Source: Deuterostichococcus epilithicus (taxonomy: Eukaryota > Chlorophyta > Trebouxiophyceae > Prasiolales > Stichococcaceae). Taken from it: DNA of 64,000 bases. Shown here in pieces: positions 33,701 through 43,714 of the stretch (its first letter is position 1; every line of letters begins with the position of its first letter). The DNA is taken from the NCBI GenBank assembly GCA_033439295.1, contig JAVTLE010000007.1:1736001-1800000 (forward strand), in the 5' to 3' direction. The notes beneath the pieces were generated by a model that was not told where the DNA came from, did not search any database, and saw nothing but the letters and a program-made list of their open reading frames with translations. A program made the position numbers and the translations under genes.

Positions 33701-34900
33701 GAGCATGTGGGCAGCCTGCCCTGGGAATTGCCCGTGCTCGAGCCTTAACAGTGGCCTTCTCCAGGCCTGCTCGCAGTCCAGGCTTTCTGATGGGTGGTGT
33801 AGGTACACTGTGCGGCAAGCTGCGGCATCAGACTGGTATCAGATGACAGCAATCCCTCTTGTGAAAAACCTGCTCCCCAGCCTTGGAGGGAATGCTCTCC
33901 AGCCCTTCCCAAAGAAGTACTGCCCAGCATGCCAGGCCTTTCGACCTGTCTCTTGTCTGCCAGCTTGCCCGGGCTGCAGAATCCACATGCTGTGTGTGGC
34001 GCGCGTTCGGGGCTCCGAGGCAGCTGCGATGGCGGCGGCGGCGGTCCAGAGAGTCTTTGCCGCTGCTGAGCATGCCATCAGTACGATGCGAGGCATCTCG
34101 CCCAATCAATGCAGAGTAGCCGGCTTGGCATGCTCAAGCGGCAGCCGGCATACAACTCACCTGCTGGCAGGTCATTGGCGCCCAAGCCCACCTCCACGAG
34201 GTTTTCGATCTCAAACCGCTCCCGGCAGTACTGTACATACTCGTAGTTGAGGCCCCTGCGCAAACAGGTGATGCATCAGTGCAACTCCTGACAAGTTGGT
34301 GTGTGACAACCTCTGACATGCGCAGGTCCATGAGGATGCACCCCGATCACAGCTGTGTGAGACCCAGAAGACTGTGTGCTAGTGGACAGCTCTGGACGTG
34401 CGTACTCGATGTCTATGTCAAGGTCGTCTGGTGTCAGCTCCTCTTCGGACTCAGCGGTAGCGCCGTCAGGCTCCTGCTCCGCCTGCATTGTGTCTGAGCT
34501 CTCCGGCGGCTGATCCGCTGCTGTCGCTGCTGCTTGCCTCCATGCCTGACCCTGGGCACCGAGACAGGACCAATGAGTGCAAGACATCCGCAGGTGTTTT
34601 CAATAGCAGATGACGTTTGGTGCATGCCTGGAAAGCTACGCCAGGAATTGACTGGGCAGGGCAGCCAAACATGTCGGCGCACCCTTCGTCCCCAGAAAGC
34701 TCGGTTGCATTGTCCGCTGGTGCTGGCGAGCCCGCAGCTCCTCCGCCGGGCGGCGATACTGTGGACCTCCCCGCACTGAGCTGCTGCCGGTGCTGCCGCA
34801 ACCAAGCCTGCGCCAGACGCACAGTCTCAGTGAGAGCGAAAATGGTTGCGAGTCTGGTGCGAAAGCAGTTTCCGCGTGCACGTCGAGTGGCACGATGCAC
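30725..34900 (-). CDS. Glucose-6-phosphate 1-epimerase-like protein (aldose-1-epimerase fold), probable pseudoenzyme
   Basis: The family interconverts alpha and beta anomers of hexose 6-phosphates. The core exons are NLVEVGLGANDLPA (34160-34260), joined to VYLHHPNGAELEV and YLHGANITSWRKKDGTEVLF, then GIPVVFPQYGRGTLPTNGLL, GDFMSEPLDTNPLQLRCVLE, FTFTSALQTHFAV, LGGKYILDYARDASRPRLDQ, INSIFVDTDNTDVKLCPGDR, FVAVPSARVARPV and the tail QPGETWTGEMVIRS; stop TAG at 30725-30727. The family's LHTYF His is Gln here (SALQTHF), and the Glu of its FVCVE motif is Pro (FVAVP). These positions correspond to the catalytic His and Glu of yeast YMR099c, so catalysis is doubtful. The nearby WNP motif is also altered (INPYTRM). 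The 5' exons (34400-34900) encode an acidic low-complexity extension (ESEEELTPDDLDIDIE). The start codon is unresolved, and the left-most end given is approximate. Confidence 0.75.
31614..31685 (-). repeat. Intronic copy of an epimerase exon's 3' end
   Basis: About 70 bp match the exon 3' end and donor at 31734-31807 (shared CCGCCAAAGTGC, GATCCAG/GGTCCAG, GCGTCCCG), with about 20% differences. The copy lies in the intron that follows the exon on the reverse strand. The junction also contains GTGCGTACAAC twice in succession (about 31678-31702). Confidence 0.75.
33791..33819 (-). repeat. Short intronic copy of an epimerase exon start
   Basis: Twenty-nine bp match 33668-33696 with few changes, including the acceptor-like CGCAG or CACAG followed by TGTACCT. 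It lies upstream of the exon that encodes VYLHHPNGAE. Confidence 0.55.
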
Positions 34901-35699
34901 AGCGTGTGCGGAACACTGTTCGTGAGTCTGGCTGGTGATGCCGCTACGCCGCAGGCGCGACACCAGAGTGTGGATGTCCCATCGACCCGGCGACGCCGTC
35001 TATCAGTAATGTTGCGTCACAAAGAGCTGACCTGGCGCTCGAAGCCGGCACAGGGCTCGTCGTCGTGCTGACGATACGCTTGGGCGGCTGCAGCACGATT
35101 TTCCGACACCCTGCACTCCGGCTGTGGGGCCTGCTGACCCCACAGCCGGCCGCATAGCTCTTTGGAGTCTGTTTCTGATCCCAATGCAGCAGCAGATCAG
35201 TGAAAAGCTCCTGACTGCCTGGCCGGAGCAAGCTTTTGTGATGCGGCGAGCAAACACCTCCCGTCACGCAAACGCAGTTTGGAGCGCACAGCCGATTTGT
35301 GCTTTGACAGGTGATGTACAGCTGCGTAAACGAACCTGCGCCGCGTGTTGGGTGTGCTGTTGCGCCTGGGTGATGCTAAATTGCTAAACGGCACGAACTA
35401 CAAAGGGACTCTCAACCGCCCACCAAAATGCTGCCCGAGTGCCCCGATTGGCCCATCTGCCTGCCATTTGGACTTCGATGCAGTCTGCTAGGCTGTGGTC
35501 GTATGTGCACACGGGCACGACAGTTGGGCCGCACCAGCTACCTGCACTGGTGGCAGACAGTGCACAAGATGAAGGATGCGGCCTGCGAGAGGCATGTACA
35601 CGTATGCGCCGAGACGGCGCAAGATGGCCAGTTGGAAATCTTTTACATGGGATGCCCTTCTGCCAGAGCTGACAGCCTCCAAAAGAGCTGGCAAGACAC
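34901..35699. other. Region between RPL11 3' end and the epimerase-like gene
   Basis: No coding exon is supported. It should contain the promoter and first exon(s) of the epimerase-like gene, whose start I could not fix, and the RPL11 3' UTR with a UGUAA signal at 35643-35647. Confidence 0.35.
35643..35647 (-). terminator. UGUAA polyadenylation signal of RPL11
   Basis: TTACA on the forward strand, 53 bp past the RPL11 stop on the reverse strand. Position and motif fit the chlorophyte polyadenylation signal. Confidence 0.55.
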
Positions 35700-37794
35700 C
35701 TAGTAGGCCGCCTTGTTCAGCACGATGCCCTCGAACTTGGTCTGGAACCTGCGCGCAAAATTTGTTGGTAAACCTCACGGGTTTGCAACATGACCCACAC
35801 CTGTTCCAACCAGGGAGCCGTTGCACAAAACATCAACGGAGGTGCGATACCGTATCGCAAACGTGGATGCTGCTGCAGATGCGTCACCCTAGATGCTGCC
35901 ACGACTCGCACCACTTGATGGCGTCTTCCTTGGTAAGGCGGTGCTGGATGCCGACACGGGAGTGCGCGCGCCGCCGGCGGGACACGCGGTAGCCTGGCCG
36001 GTCCAGCACGACGTAGAAGTCCATGCCTGCACGGTGCACCCGCAACAGCTGTGAGCGCCGACCCTCTCCCGCTGACCCTTCTCCCCGTCCACTGCTTGTC
36101 TCTCCGCTCTCCCAGACACGCCAGCGGCTGAGGTGTTCAGCTGCGGCAGCTTTCATGGGGTGAGCGAGTCGTTACATGAGCTGACGTGTGTCGCAACATG
36201 CTGGTGATCGCCGCCACACACGGTGGCGGCCAGAGCAGCACGGCCGCCGACGGAGTGAACGCACACTTCTGCACGACCCCCCGCCGCGGGCAGCGAGTTG
36301 GTGTTGCACCGGGCTCATACACGCCGCCCTCAGGTGGGGTGTCACGATGTGTAATCAGTATAGCCAGTGCGTACGTGCAGGTGGTGGATCGCTTCTCGAC
36401 AGCCTTCGTTGTGGCACTGACGACCCCAAGAAAACCCCAGGACTCACCGTAGATGCCTGTCGATGGGTCGTACTTGATACCCAGGTCGATGTGCTCGCTG
36501 ATGCCGAAGCCTGCCAAGATGAACGCGACTGCGTCAGCAAGTTTGCGGCAACCCCTGACATTCCTAGTCCAGTGCATTGCCGCACCAACCGCAAGCAAGT
36601 GGGGCCCAGCAGGCTGCCACGACAAGCAAGCCACGAGAGGCTTGGCAAGGGCGATATGCTGCAGCGCGACCCACCGAAGTTGCCGCCGTCAGAGAAGTTC
36701 TTGCGCAGCAGCTCGTACTCCTTGACCTTCAGACCTGCCTCCTGTGATGATTAAACGGTGACAGACTAAGCATGAACACACTGAGCATGAAAACAGCAAA
36801 CAGCATGGATCAGTAATAGTCTCTGTCGCCAGTTGGTGCAACGAGGCAATTCTGCCGATCCCTGACTGCCAATGCATCGAATTGTCGACCTATAAAAGTG
36901 TTGCCTGATGCAGCATGAACCGCCAGGTCAGCTTGCACGTCAGCTGCGGTTCAAGCAGCTGCATCAGTGGAGACAGAAGGCTCACCAGCAGCTGCATCGC
37001 CTTGTCGCCGCGCACTGTGACTGAGCACGAGATCTTCTCATTCCTGCGGATGGCGAACGTGCGCACGGTGTAGCGGGCGCGCCCGAACACCGGCTGCTGC
37101 CCCGTCAGCTGCTCCAGCACCTGCGCGCAGACCAGGGCTGTGCGTCGCCACGCTGCGTCCCGGAGACTGGCATTAGTATTTTCTGCAGCGGCGTCCCACG
37201 GCTTCGGCCTTGTGGCCGCCACTGTACCGACCCGCATCGGCCAGGCCGGCCAAACACCAGCTGAGGACATGCGCCAGCTCCCAAAGTGCAGCCTCCACAG
37301 ATGCTGGAACCGGCTGTCCGGAGGCGTTGTGCCAGTGGCTCTCCACTTGCTCGGGAGCTGTTTGCTCTGCCTGCTGACCGGAGCCGCTCCAGCCACAGTA
37401 AGCGGCGCTGCGTGCCCGGAGCCGCGCATCGCCAAGGCCTACCTTGGTGGCCTTCTGCAGCCTGTCGCCGGACTCGCCCACGCAGCAGTTGAGAATCAGC
37501 TTCTGCACGCGGATCTCCCGCATCGGGTTGTTGAGCTTCTTGTCGGCCTGCAAGTATCGAGGAAGCACTGTAGAGATGTGCAACTCAGCTTTCATGGCCG
37601 CGTCTCACTCATCGGAGAGCACGGCATGGGCGAGTGCCCGCACAAATCGGCCACTGCAGCCCGTCAGATGGACAGCAGCATCTGGCGGCCTGCAGTTTCG
37701 TGTCGGGATGACACTGCCCAAAGTGGCATCCACAGCACTCTTGAGCCCCAACGTGTGCGCCAGACACGGCACCGCCCGCGGCACGCACCACCAT
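35700..37794 (-). CDS. RPL11: 60S ribosomal protein L11 (uL5)
   Basis: Large-subunit protein that binds 5S rRNA in the central protuberance. Exons in order read [17 protein letters not shown] and [36 protein letters not shown] and [80 protein letters not shown] and [15 protein letters not shown]; and [15 protein letters not shown] before TAG at 35700-35702. It is complete across the family length of about 175 residues. The second coding exon starts at Ala2 after a CTTGCAG acceptor. The initiator ATG is therefore in a short upstream exon, best candidate 37792-37794 (ATG directly followed by GTGGTG). A longer alternative start at 37595 would add a non-homologous leader. The gene is divergent from the exchanger gene. 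Confidence 0.93.
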
Positions 37795-37795
37795 G

Positions 37796-38496
37796 ATGGC
37801 GAGTGGTGCCCCTCCAACAGCCGACACGCGGCTCCACCGTCCTGAAGAGGGCCTCTCAGCAACGATTTGCTGCACTTGACGGCTTGGGACTCCTGCGCGC
37901 TATAGAAACCCGGGGGAACCAGGAGCTTCCATCTAGAGCTTCCTGCTTCTCGTAGGGAATTGCGCTTAGGTTGAGACTGCCGTAATCCCCCTGCTTCTCG
38001 AGAGTTTTTAACCTCCAATAATTCCCCGTTGACATCAGTGGTTGATCGCAGTGCTTGGTGCTCAACAGCCATCCCACCGAGCGTTTGCACGCCGGCAAAC
38101 CTTTGCTTTGATCACGTGTCCTTTGCTGCGATACGGAAGAGGCGCTGCCTCCCCTCCACCGTGGGATCAAGCTGGAGGATCAGTGTACCCGTACACCTGC
38201 AGGCAGTTCGTTCGTGCGGCCAAAACTTTGCGATCGGGGTCATCGTTCAGCCTTGTGCAAGGACATGTAGCTTCAGTGCCACATAGACGCAAGACTCGGG
38301 TCCCTCATGTTGGTGACAGTGAGAGCCCGCACAAGGGTTGAAAACTGCAGCCTTGATCGCGGCTGGTCTGGCTGGCCAGTATGCACTAGGCGCACGTATC
38401 GCTCGAGGGCACCCATCTTGTGAGCAGCGATCGCCCCTCGAGGCGGCCGAGGCTTGCACAGCTACTGGTTGCGGCCCCGGCTGCTCCGAAGCCTGC
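37796..38496. other. Bidirectional promoter region of RPL11 and exchanger
   Basis: About 700 bp between divergent starts, with no coding exon supported and no element recognised. It contains the 5' UTR of a highly expressed ribosomal protein gene. Confidence 0.35.
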
Positions 38497-41400
38497 ATGG
38501 CAGAAGTATGCGGCTTCACAAGCACGACGTACAGGCGTCAATGGTGCCTGGCATGCGTCTTGCTGCTGGCTTTCGCTTGCGAGCCGGCCATGGCGGGGCG
38601 GCAGCAGTCCAGGTCCGGCAACAACAGCCTGCCAGTTCACAAGGCGATCGCCGCAGCAGCACACAAGGCGCAACCGCGTGATGCGAAGGCGCCCACCCAC
38701 CACCCGCTGTCAGGTCATGGTGCAGCGCTGCCGCCGCCGCCGCCGCAGGGCCGACGCCAAGCGGTCGCGCACATGTTGGCAAATTCCTTCAAACGGCTCA
38801 AGGGCTCGGCGCGACCGCCACCGCCTCGCAGCAGCCCGCCAGCAGACTGCAGCAAGCACCCGGGGCTGTGCCAGCCGACGGACTGCGAAGTCTGGCGCCC
38901 TGACATCAAAGACAAGTGCACGCTCTTCCATGGCATCCGTCTGCGCATCCTCTTGATACAAGCAGCCTGCAGAGTGCATGCTTGCTGTCGTGTCATTCTT
39001 GCACTTCCTGTTTCAGGTCTGAGATCCAAAAAGTCTGGAGTAACCTGGAATGTAGCCTCCAAACCGCATGGCTGCAGGTGCCGGTATGTACGGATGAAGG
39101 ATGCCTGCGGCGCGGACGACCAATACATTCCGTATCTGGAAATCTTCTACTGCGCCTCAGGCGGCCGGCTGTGGCTGCTGGTGTTCGCCTGGCTGGTCGT
39201 GTGGCTGCTGCTGCTGTTCTACGCGATGTCGGTGGTGGCGGAAGTTTTCCTCTGTCCTGCTGTCCAGGTGCGGCTGCCCCTGCACTGGATGGTGATGCAA
39301 TGTTCAGCAAGCATGAGTCCACACGCTTACTGCTCTACAAGCTCGTGGGAGATGATCGGCATAACCATGTTCACCGGCTTTGGGGCCGGCGAACCTATTG
39401 CCACACATCGATGCACACCAAGCTGTACAATCAACCGTGGAATGTGCCAAGAGTGGAATTCCCAATGCGCAGTTCATCTCCGAGCGGCTGCAGCTGCCGC
39501 CAGACATCGCCGGTGTGACGCTGCTCGCCTTTGCCAGCGGCGCGCCAGACATCTTCACCCAGATTGCCGCCATCGACGGAGGCGCGTTCCCCGCTGCCCT
39601 TCTGGGGCCTCGCTGTGGGGACGCATCACCACACTGTGGGACGCATGCACGGCAGCGACGCCCCCCCGGCATTGCCGGTGGGCAGAAGTGACTGCCCCAG
39701 ATGTGCATGGCTTGTGACCCCAGATATGACCATACTCGGATTCCGCTGCAGGTCATGCTGTGGAGCTGGAACTGGCGGTGTCGAGCGTTATGGGCAGTGG
39801 CCTGTTCATCATCTGCGTGTCGCTGGCCGGCGTGTTGTTCGTCAAGGGCATCGACATCACCGACCGGTGTGTGCAAAGTCAGTGCAGTTCCGTGTGCCTT
39901 TCCAACAAACTGTACTGCAATCGGAGGCTGCTGCGGCCGCGACCTGGTCCATGCTCCGCACCCTGCACACAACCATCTGTAGGGTGTTTTGGGGACGGTC
40001 TTTCGCGTGCTGAGCTGGCATCTGCATTGCCTCGCAGGACCGCATTTGCCCGCGATGTGGCGGCGTACCTCGCCGCGACAGCCGTCACGCTGGTGCTGCT
40101 GTGGGACGGCCAGTTCTCGCGCACGGAGGCGGTCATACTGCTGGTGCTGTACATCGTGTATCTGGGGGTTTGCATCTACACCAGCAGGTGCGGGAACTGT
40201 CAGATGTGACATTGATACTGCCGTGTTTCTCCAATTCCTCCTGTCATGGTGCAAGCTCAGCAAATGTGGCTCAAGTGCTTTGGCAGGTTTCTTGCACAGT
40301 CTCGCAGACGCTCTTGGCGCTCATTGAAGTGTTGCAAACCCAACTCGTTTGCTCGTTCACACCAGGGGTCATGCCCCCGTTACGGCTCAGCACCGGCATA
40401 CGCCGCTGCCGACCGGCAGCCCACGGGCAGGCAGCCGGCAGGCCGATCTGGAGCTGCAGCCCCGGCCGCTGCTGGCGGTCGTCCCAGGCGGGCTGCCAGA
40501 CACGGGCGCCTTCGCCACGTTCACCGTGAGCGGCGAGGGGGCCGCCGCTGCCGGCGGTAGCGGCCTGGCGCCGGCGCGGCCACCCCAAGCCGCCGCCCGC
40601 GGCAAGGGCGGCAGCGGCGCGGATCGCCGGCTGGAGTCTGCGGAGCTGCCGGCCAGCGGCGTGGTGCGCATGCTGCACCAGCCCAAGGGCGTGCCGTCGA
40701 CCAGCGGGCTGGTGCGGACGTCAATGTCCCGGCGGGCGCCGGACGGCGCTGTGCCCAAGGCGCGCCCCCTTGGCGGTGCCGTCTCGGGGTCCTCGCTGCG
40801 GCCCGTCGCCTGCCGCCGCCTGCCTGCGGAGGGGCCACTGCAGCATGGCGGCGAGTGTTCCTTGCCGCTGCCGGTTCCCACAGACCTGGAGTATCCGGCG
40901 GCGGCGGCGGCGGTCGCCGCGGCGCCGTGGACCGCTGACAGCGGGTTGCAGCGTCCGGCGGCGGCGGCGGTGGCGCAGCCGGGCGGGGCGCCGTCGCTGC
41001 TGTGGCCATCCGATGGCGGCGGGGGCTGCGGGCCGCCGTCAGCGGCGCCGCGTGGCGGGTGGCGGCGGGGGCCTGCACCGCCTGCGCAGAGCGCCTGCAC
41101 TTTGGCAGCTCCTGGGCCATGAACTGCGTGGTGGTAGCGACGGCGCCGCTGGTGCTGCTGATGCACGCGACGATGCCCGCCATCGGCCGAGGTGCCCCTC
41201 CGCTGCAGGCTGCACATCTGCTCGTTGTCGCACAGGCGCAGCAGCTGCCCACAGGTTGCACACTGCACTCCTGTTTCAACAATGGGGCATGAGCATGTTG
41301 CAACGCCTCGCTTTGCTCCGTGTTTGCCTTGCTTGCCGGCAGCCAATCAGCAATTGCTGCAACTGGCGTGTGCAGGCCACTGCTCGCGGCGTCACTGCGC

Positions 41401-43128
41401 AGTGCTGGCGGCGGCGGCGCCGGCATACCTTTTGCTGATCGCCGGCGCGTCCCGCCTCGGGCCGCCGCTGTTTGCGCTGCTGTGGGCCGCCTCAGGCGCA
41501 GGACTCTATGCCCTCATGCACCTGGCCTTCCTCAAGGGCGCTGGCGACGCACCCGCCCCAAAGTGAGCATCCGGCATGGTGCATGTTTAGAACATGGTCC
41601 AATGCTGTTTCGGCTCGAGCAGCTGTCTTCTCGACTGGAGCACAATCCAAGCATGATCAAGTGCTTCTGTGGAGATCATCGGTGTGGCAAGTGCGAGCCT
41701 CGCCCTGCTTCGCCGAGGCAAGGCGTCGCGCCTATGAACACTCGGACTGCGCACGGCTCCCCTGAGGCCGCCGCAGCCAGGGCAGCTTGAAGCGGGCCTT
41801 GGTCTCAGCACGTGAGCATTGTCTGCGCAGGGCGAACGTGGTGTTTGCGGCGCTGGCGTTTGTGCTGAGCGCCGCCTGGCTGGGCACCATTGCGGACGAG
41901 GTGCGATCGCCGGCGATTCAGCTTCCCGACGCCACTGCATGCCCTCAGTCGGCTGTCTCCCGGTGCCATGCCTGTTGCATCCGCGCCGTTCCTCCTCACT
42001 TGCGGAGTCCGACTACCGCCAGCACGGCCGCGGCAGCTGCGCGATCAGCCAGAGCCCCCTGCCCTGCCGTTGCCTGGGGCCCACACATTGAACATTGAAA
42101 AGTCACGCCAGCCAGCCAGCCCTTGTCGGCGCAGGTGGTGGCGGTCCTGAACGGCGGCGGCGCGATATTGGGCATGGAGGAGGACCTGCTGGGCGCCACG
42201 GTGCTGGCGTGGGGCGAGACGCTGCCCGACCTCGTCGCCATGATCGCCATCGCCCGCGCGGGTGAGGCTCGCAGCCGCGTGCTTGAGACGTGGACCGTCA
42301 CTGACAGCGGCAGCCCCGGCCCTGGAGTCGAGCCCTCGTCTGCGCGCGGCGTGCAAGCGGCGGCACGCGGCTCAGGCTCTGTTGGCAGCGGCCACGGCTC
42401 ACCGGCGCGGCGCGTCTTTTCCAGAGCCTGGCGTATTGGCATTCCAGCAAACACGCGATGCCAGACCTCGCAAACCCTGGCGGGATGCCTGAGCTCTCGT
42501 TCAGAGCTTTCATCGACCTCTGACGCGCCGCCTGTGTCCTTTGGGTTCTGTGCAGGGCAGGGCACCATGGCGGTGGCGGCCTGCTTCGGCGGCCCGGTGC
42601 TCAATCTATTGGTTGGCACCGGCGCGCCGGTTTTCGGCGCCAGCTTCAAGCACGGCGTGCTGCCCTTCCGCCTGTCGCCCGGCATCACCGCGCTGTTCCT
42701 GGAGACGGTGAGGCGTTGGCAAGGCACACACCACATCACCTGCATGAGGGGCACAGGTGCCTTCGCCCCTCCCAACCGCCGATGCCTGCCAGGGCTCCCG
42801 GTATCTGGAGGACGCACACCTCGAGTGGTATCTGCATGCTGCTGCATGCGGCCATTTCCGGTTGCTTGGCTAATTGTGTGGTAGTGCCGGCCGTCCTCAC
42901 AGCATGTTCTGCGTGTTGATGCTTGGTGGACCCTTGAATCGTTCGCTGCTGGCTGGATCTCGATATTTGTTCCTGGCGTAGATTCTACTGTGCGGAGCGC
43001 TGCTGGCGTTGGTGCCGACGCTCTGCGGCTGGGCGCTGCCGCGCCGCACCGCCTGGCTGCTGCTGGGCGCATATGTCGGGTTTCAAGTCCTTTTCCTGGC
43101 GGCCGCCCAGCACTGGCTGCCCTTTTGA
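38497..43128 (+). CDS. Cation/calcium exchanger (NCLX/CCX, Na_Ca_ex family)
   Basis: An antiporter exchanging Ca2+ for Na+, K+ or H+ across an endomembrane. ATG 38497 starts a signal peptide (RRQWCLACVLLLAFACEPAM, cleavage after AMA) and a Cys-containing luminal region (CSKHPGLCQPTDCEVW). Next come DACGADDQYIPYLEIFYC, TM1 (LWLLVFAWLVVWLLLLFYAM) and the alpha-1 repeat (LQLPPDIAGVTLLAFASGAP with DIFTQIAA). Further helices follow (MGSGLFIICVSLAGVLF; LAATAVTLVLLWDG). The cytosolic loop at about 40400-41000 is long and Pro/Ala/Gly-rich. The second half has WAMNCVVVATAPLVLLMHA, VVFAALAFVLSAAWLGTI, the alpha-2 repeat (LLGATVLAWGETLPDLVAMI with QGTMAVAACFGGPVLNLLVG) and the last helices (WLLLGAYVGFQVLFLAAAQ), with the stop at 43126-43128. 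The acidic ion-binding residues of both repeats are present. Ion selectivity is not predictable. Confidence 0.85.
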
Positions 43129-43714
43129 AGGGCTGAAGGGGGTTCAGCTCTCGTCTGTGGGCGATAAAGACTCAAATGATGATTGCATCCTGAGAGGAAA
43201 CTTCCGTAAACTGCTTCTGGGTGTACCTGTAGCTCCAGCTGCGCTGGAGTCGTTTTTCACATATGTGTTTCCGAAAGTCAGCGTCCAGAGTGTGTGGTAC
43301 ATGTCACCTAGTCGAAATCGGTGTGTAAACTCAACTTCGTGTGCCATCCATGTGAATTCATTGACTGGGCTTCCTCCACTAGCCAAACTAAATGCCATGC
43401 CTCCGCCATGCGGCCTCCCGTCCCCACCCCATGCGGCGACAGCATGGCGACAAACTAAGACGTGCCTTTGCAAAATACAAAAATCAGGACCATTGCCAGT
43501 AGTTCGGTACAACAAATTCACACCGGTGGCTCTCTCAGCGAGCTGGCAGCCTAGATCAGGATGGCAACAGCGGCTGGACGACATCATTCCCGCCGCTATG
43601 GCTGTTCGCGGGGGCAGCTTTGCCGCGCAGCTTCTTCCACACGCCGCTGATGTGGCTGCCGACCTGCGACGGGACTGAGAGCGCAGTGAAAGCCTGCAGG
43701 TGCGCCATCGCACA
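43129..43714. other. Convergent 3' spacer
   Basis: About 585 bp between the exchanger stop (+) and the UPF0014 stop (-). It is AT-richer than the flanking exons, with no supported coding exon. An open reverse-strand frame here shows no family similarity. Confidence 0.4.
43324..43328 (+). terminator. UGUAA polyadenylation signal candidate of exchanger gene
   Basis: TGTAA about 195 bp after the exchanger stop codon, in the convergent spacer before the UPF0014 gene. Confidence 0.35.
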
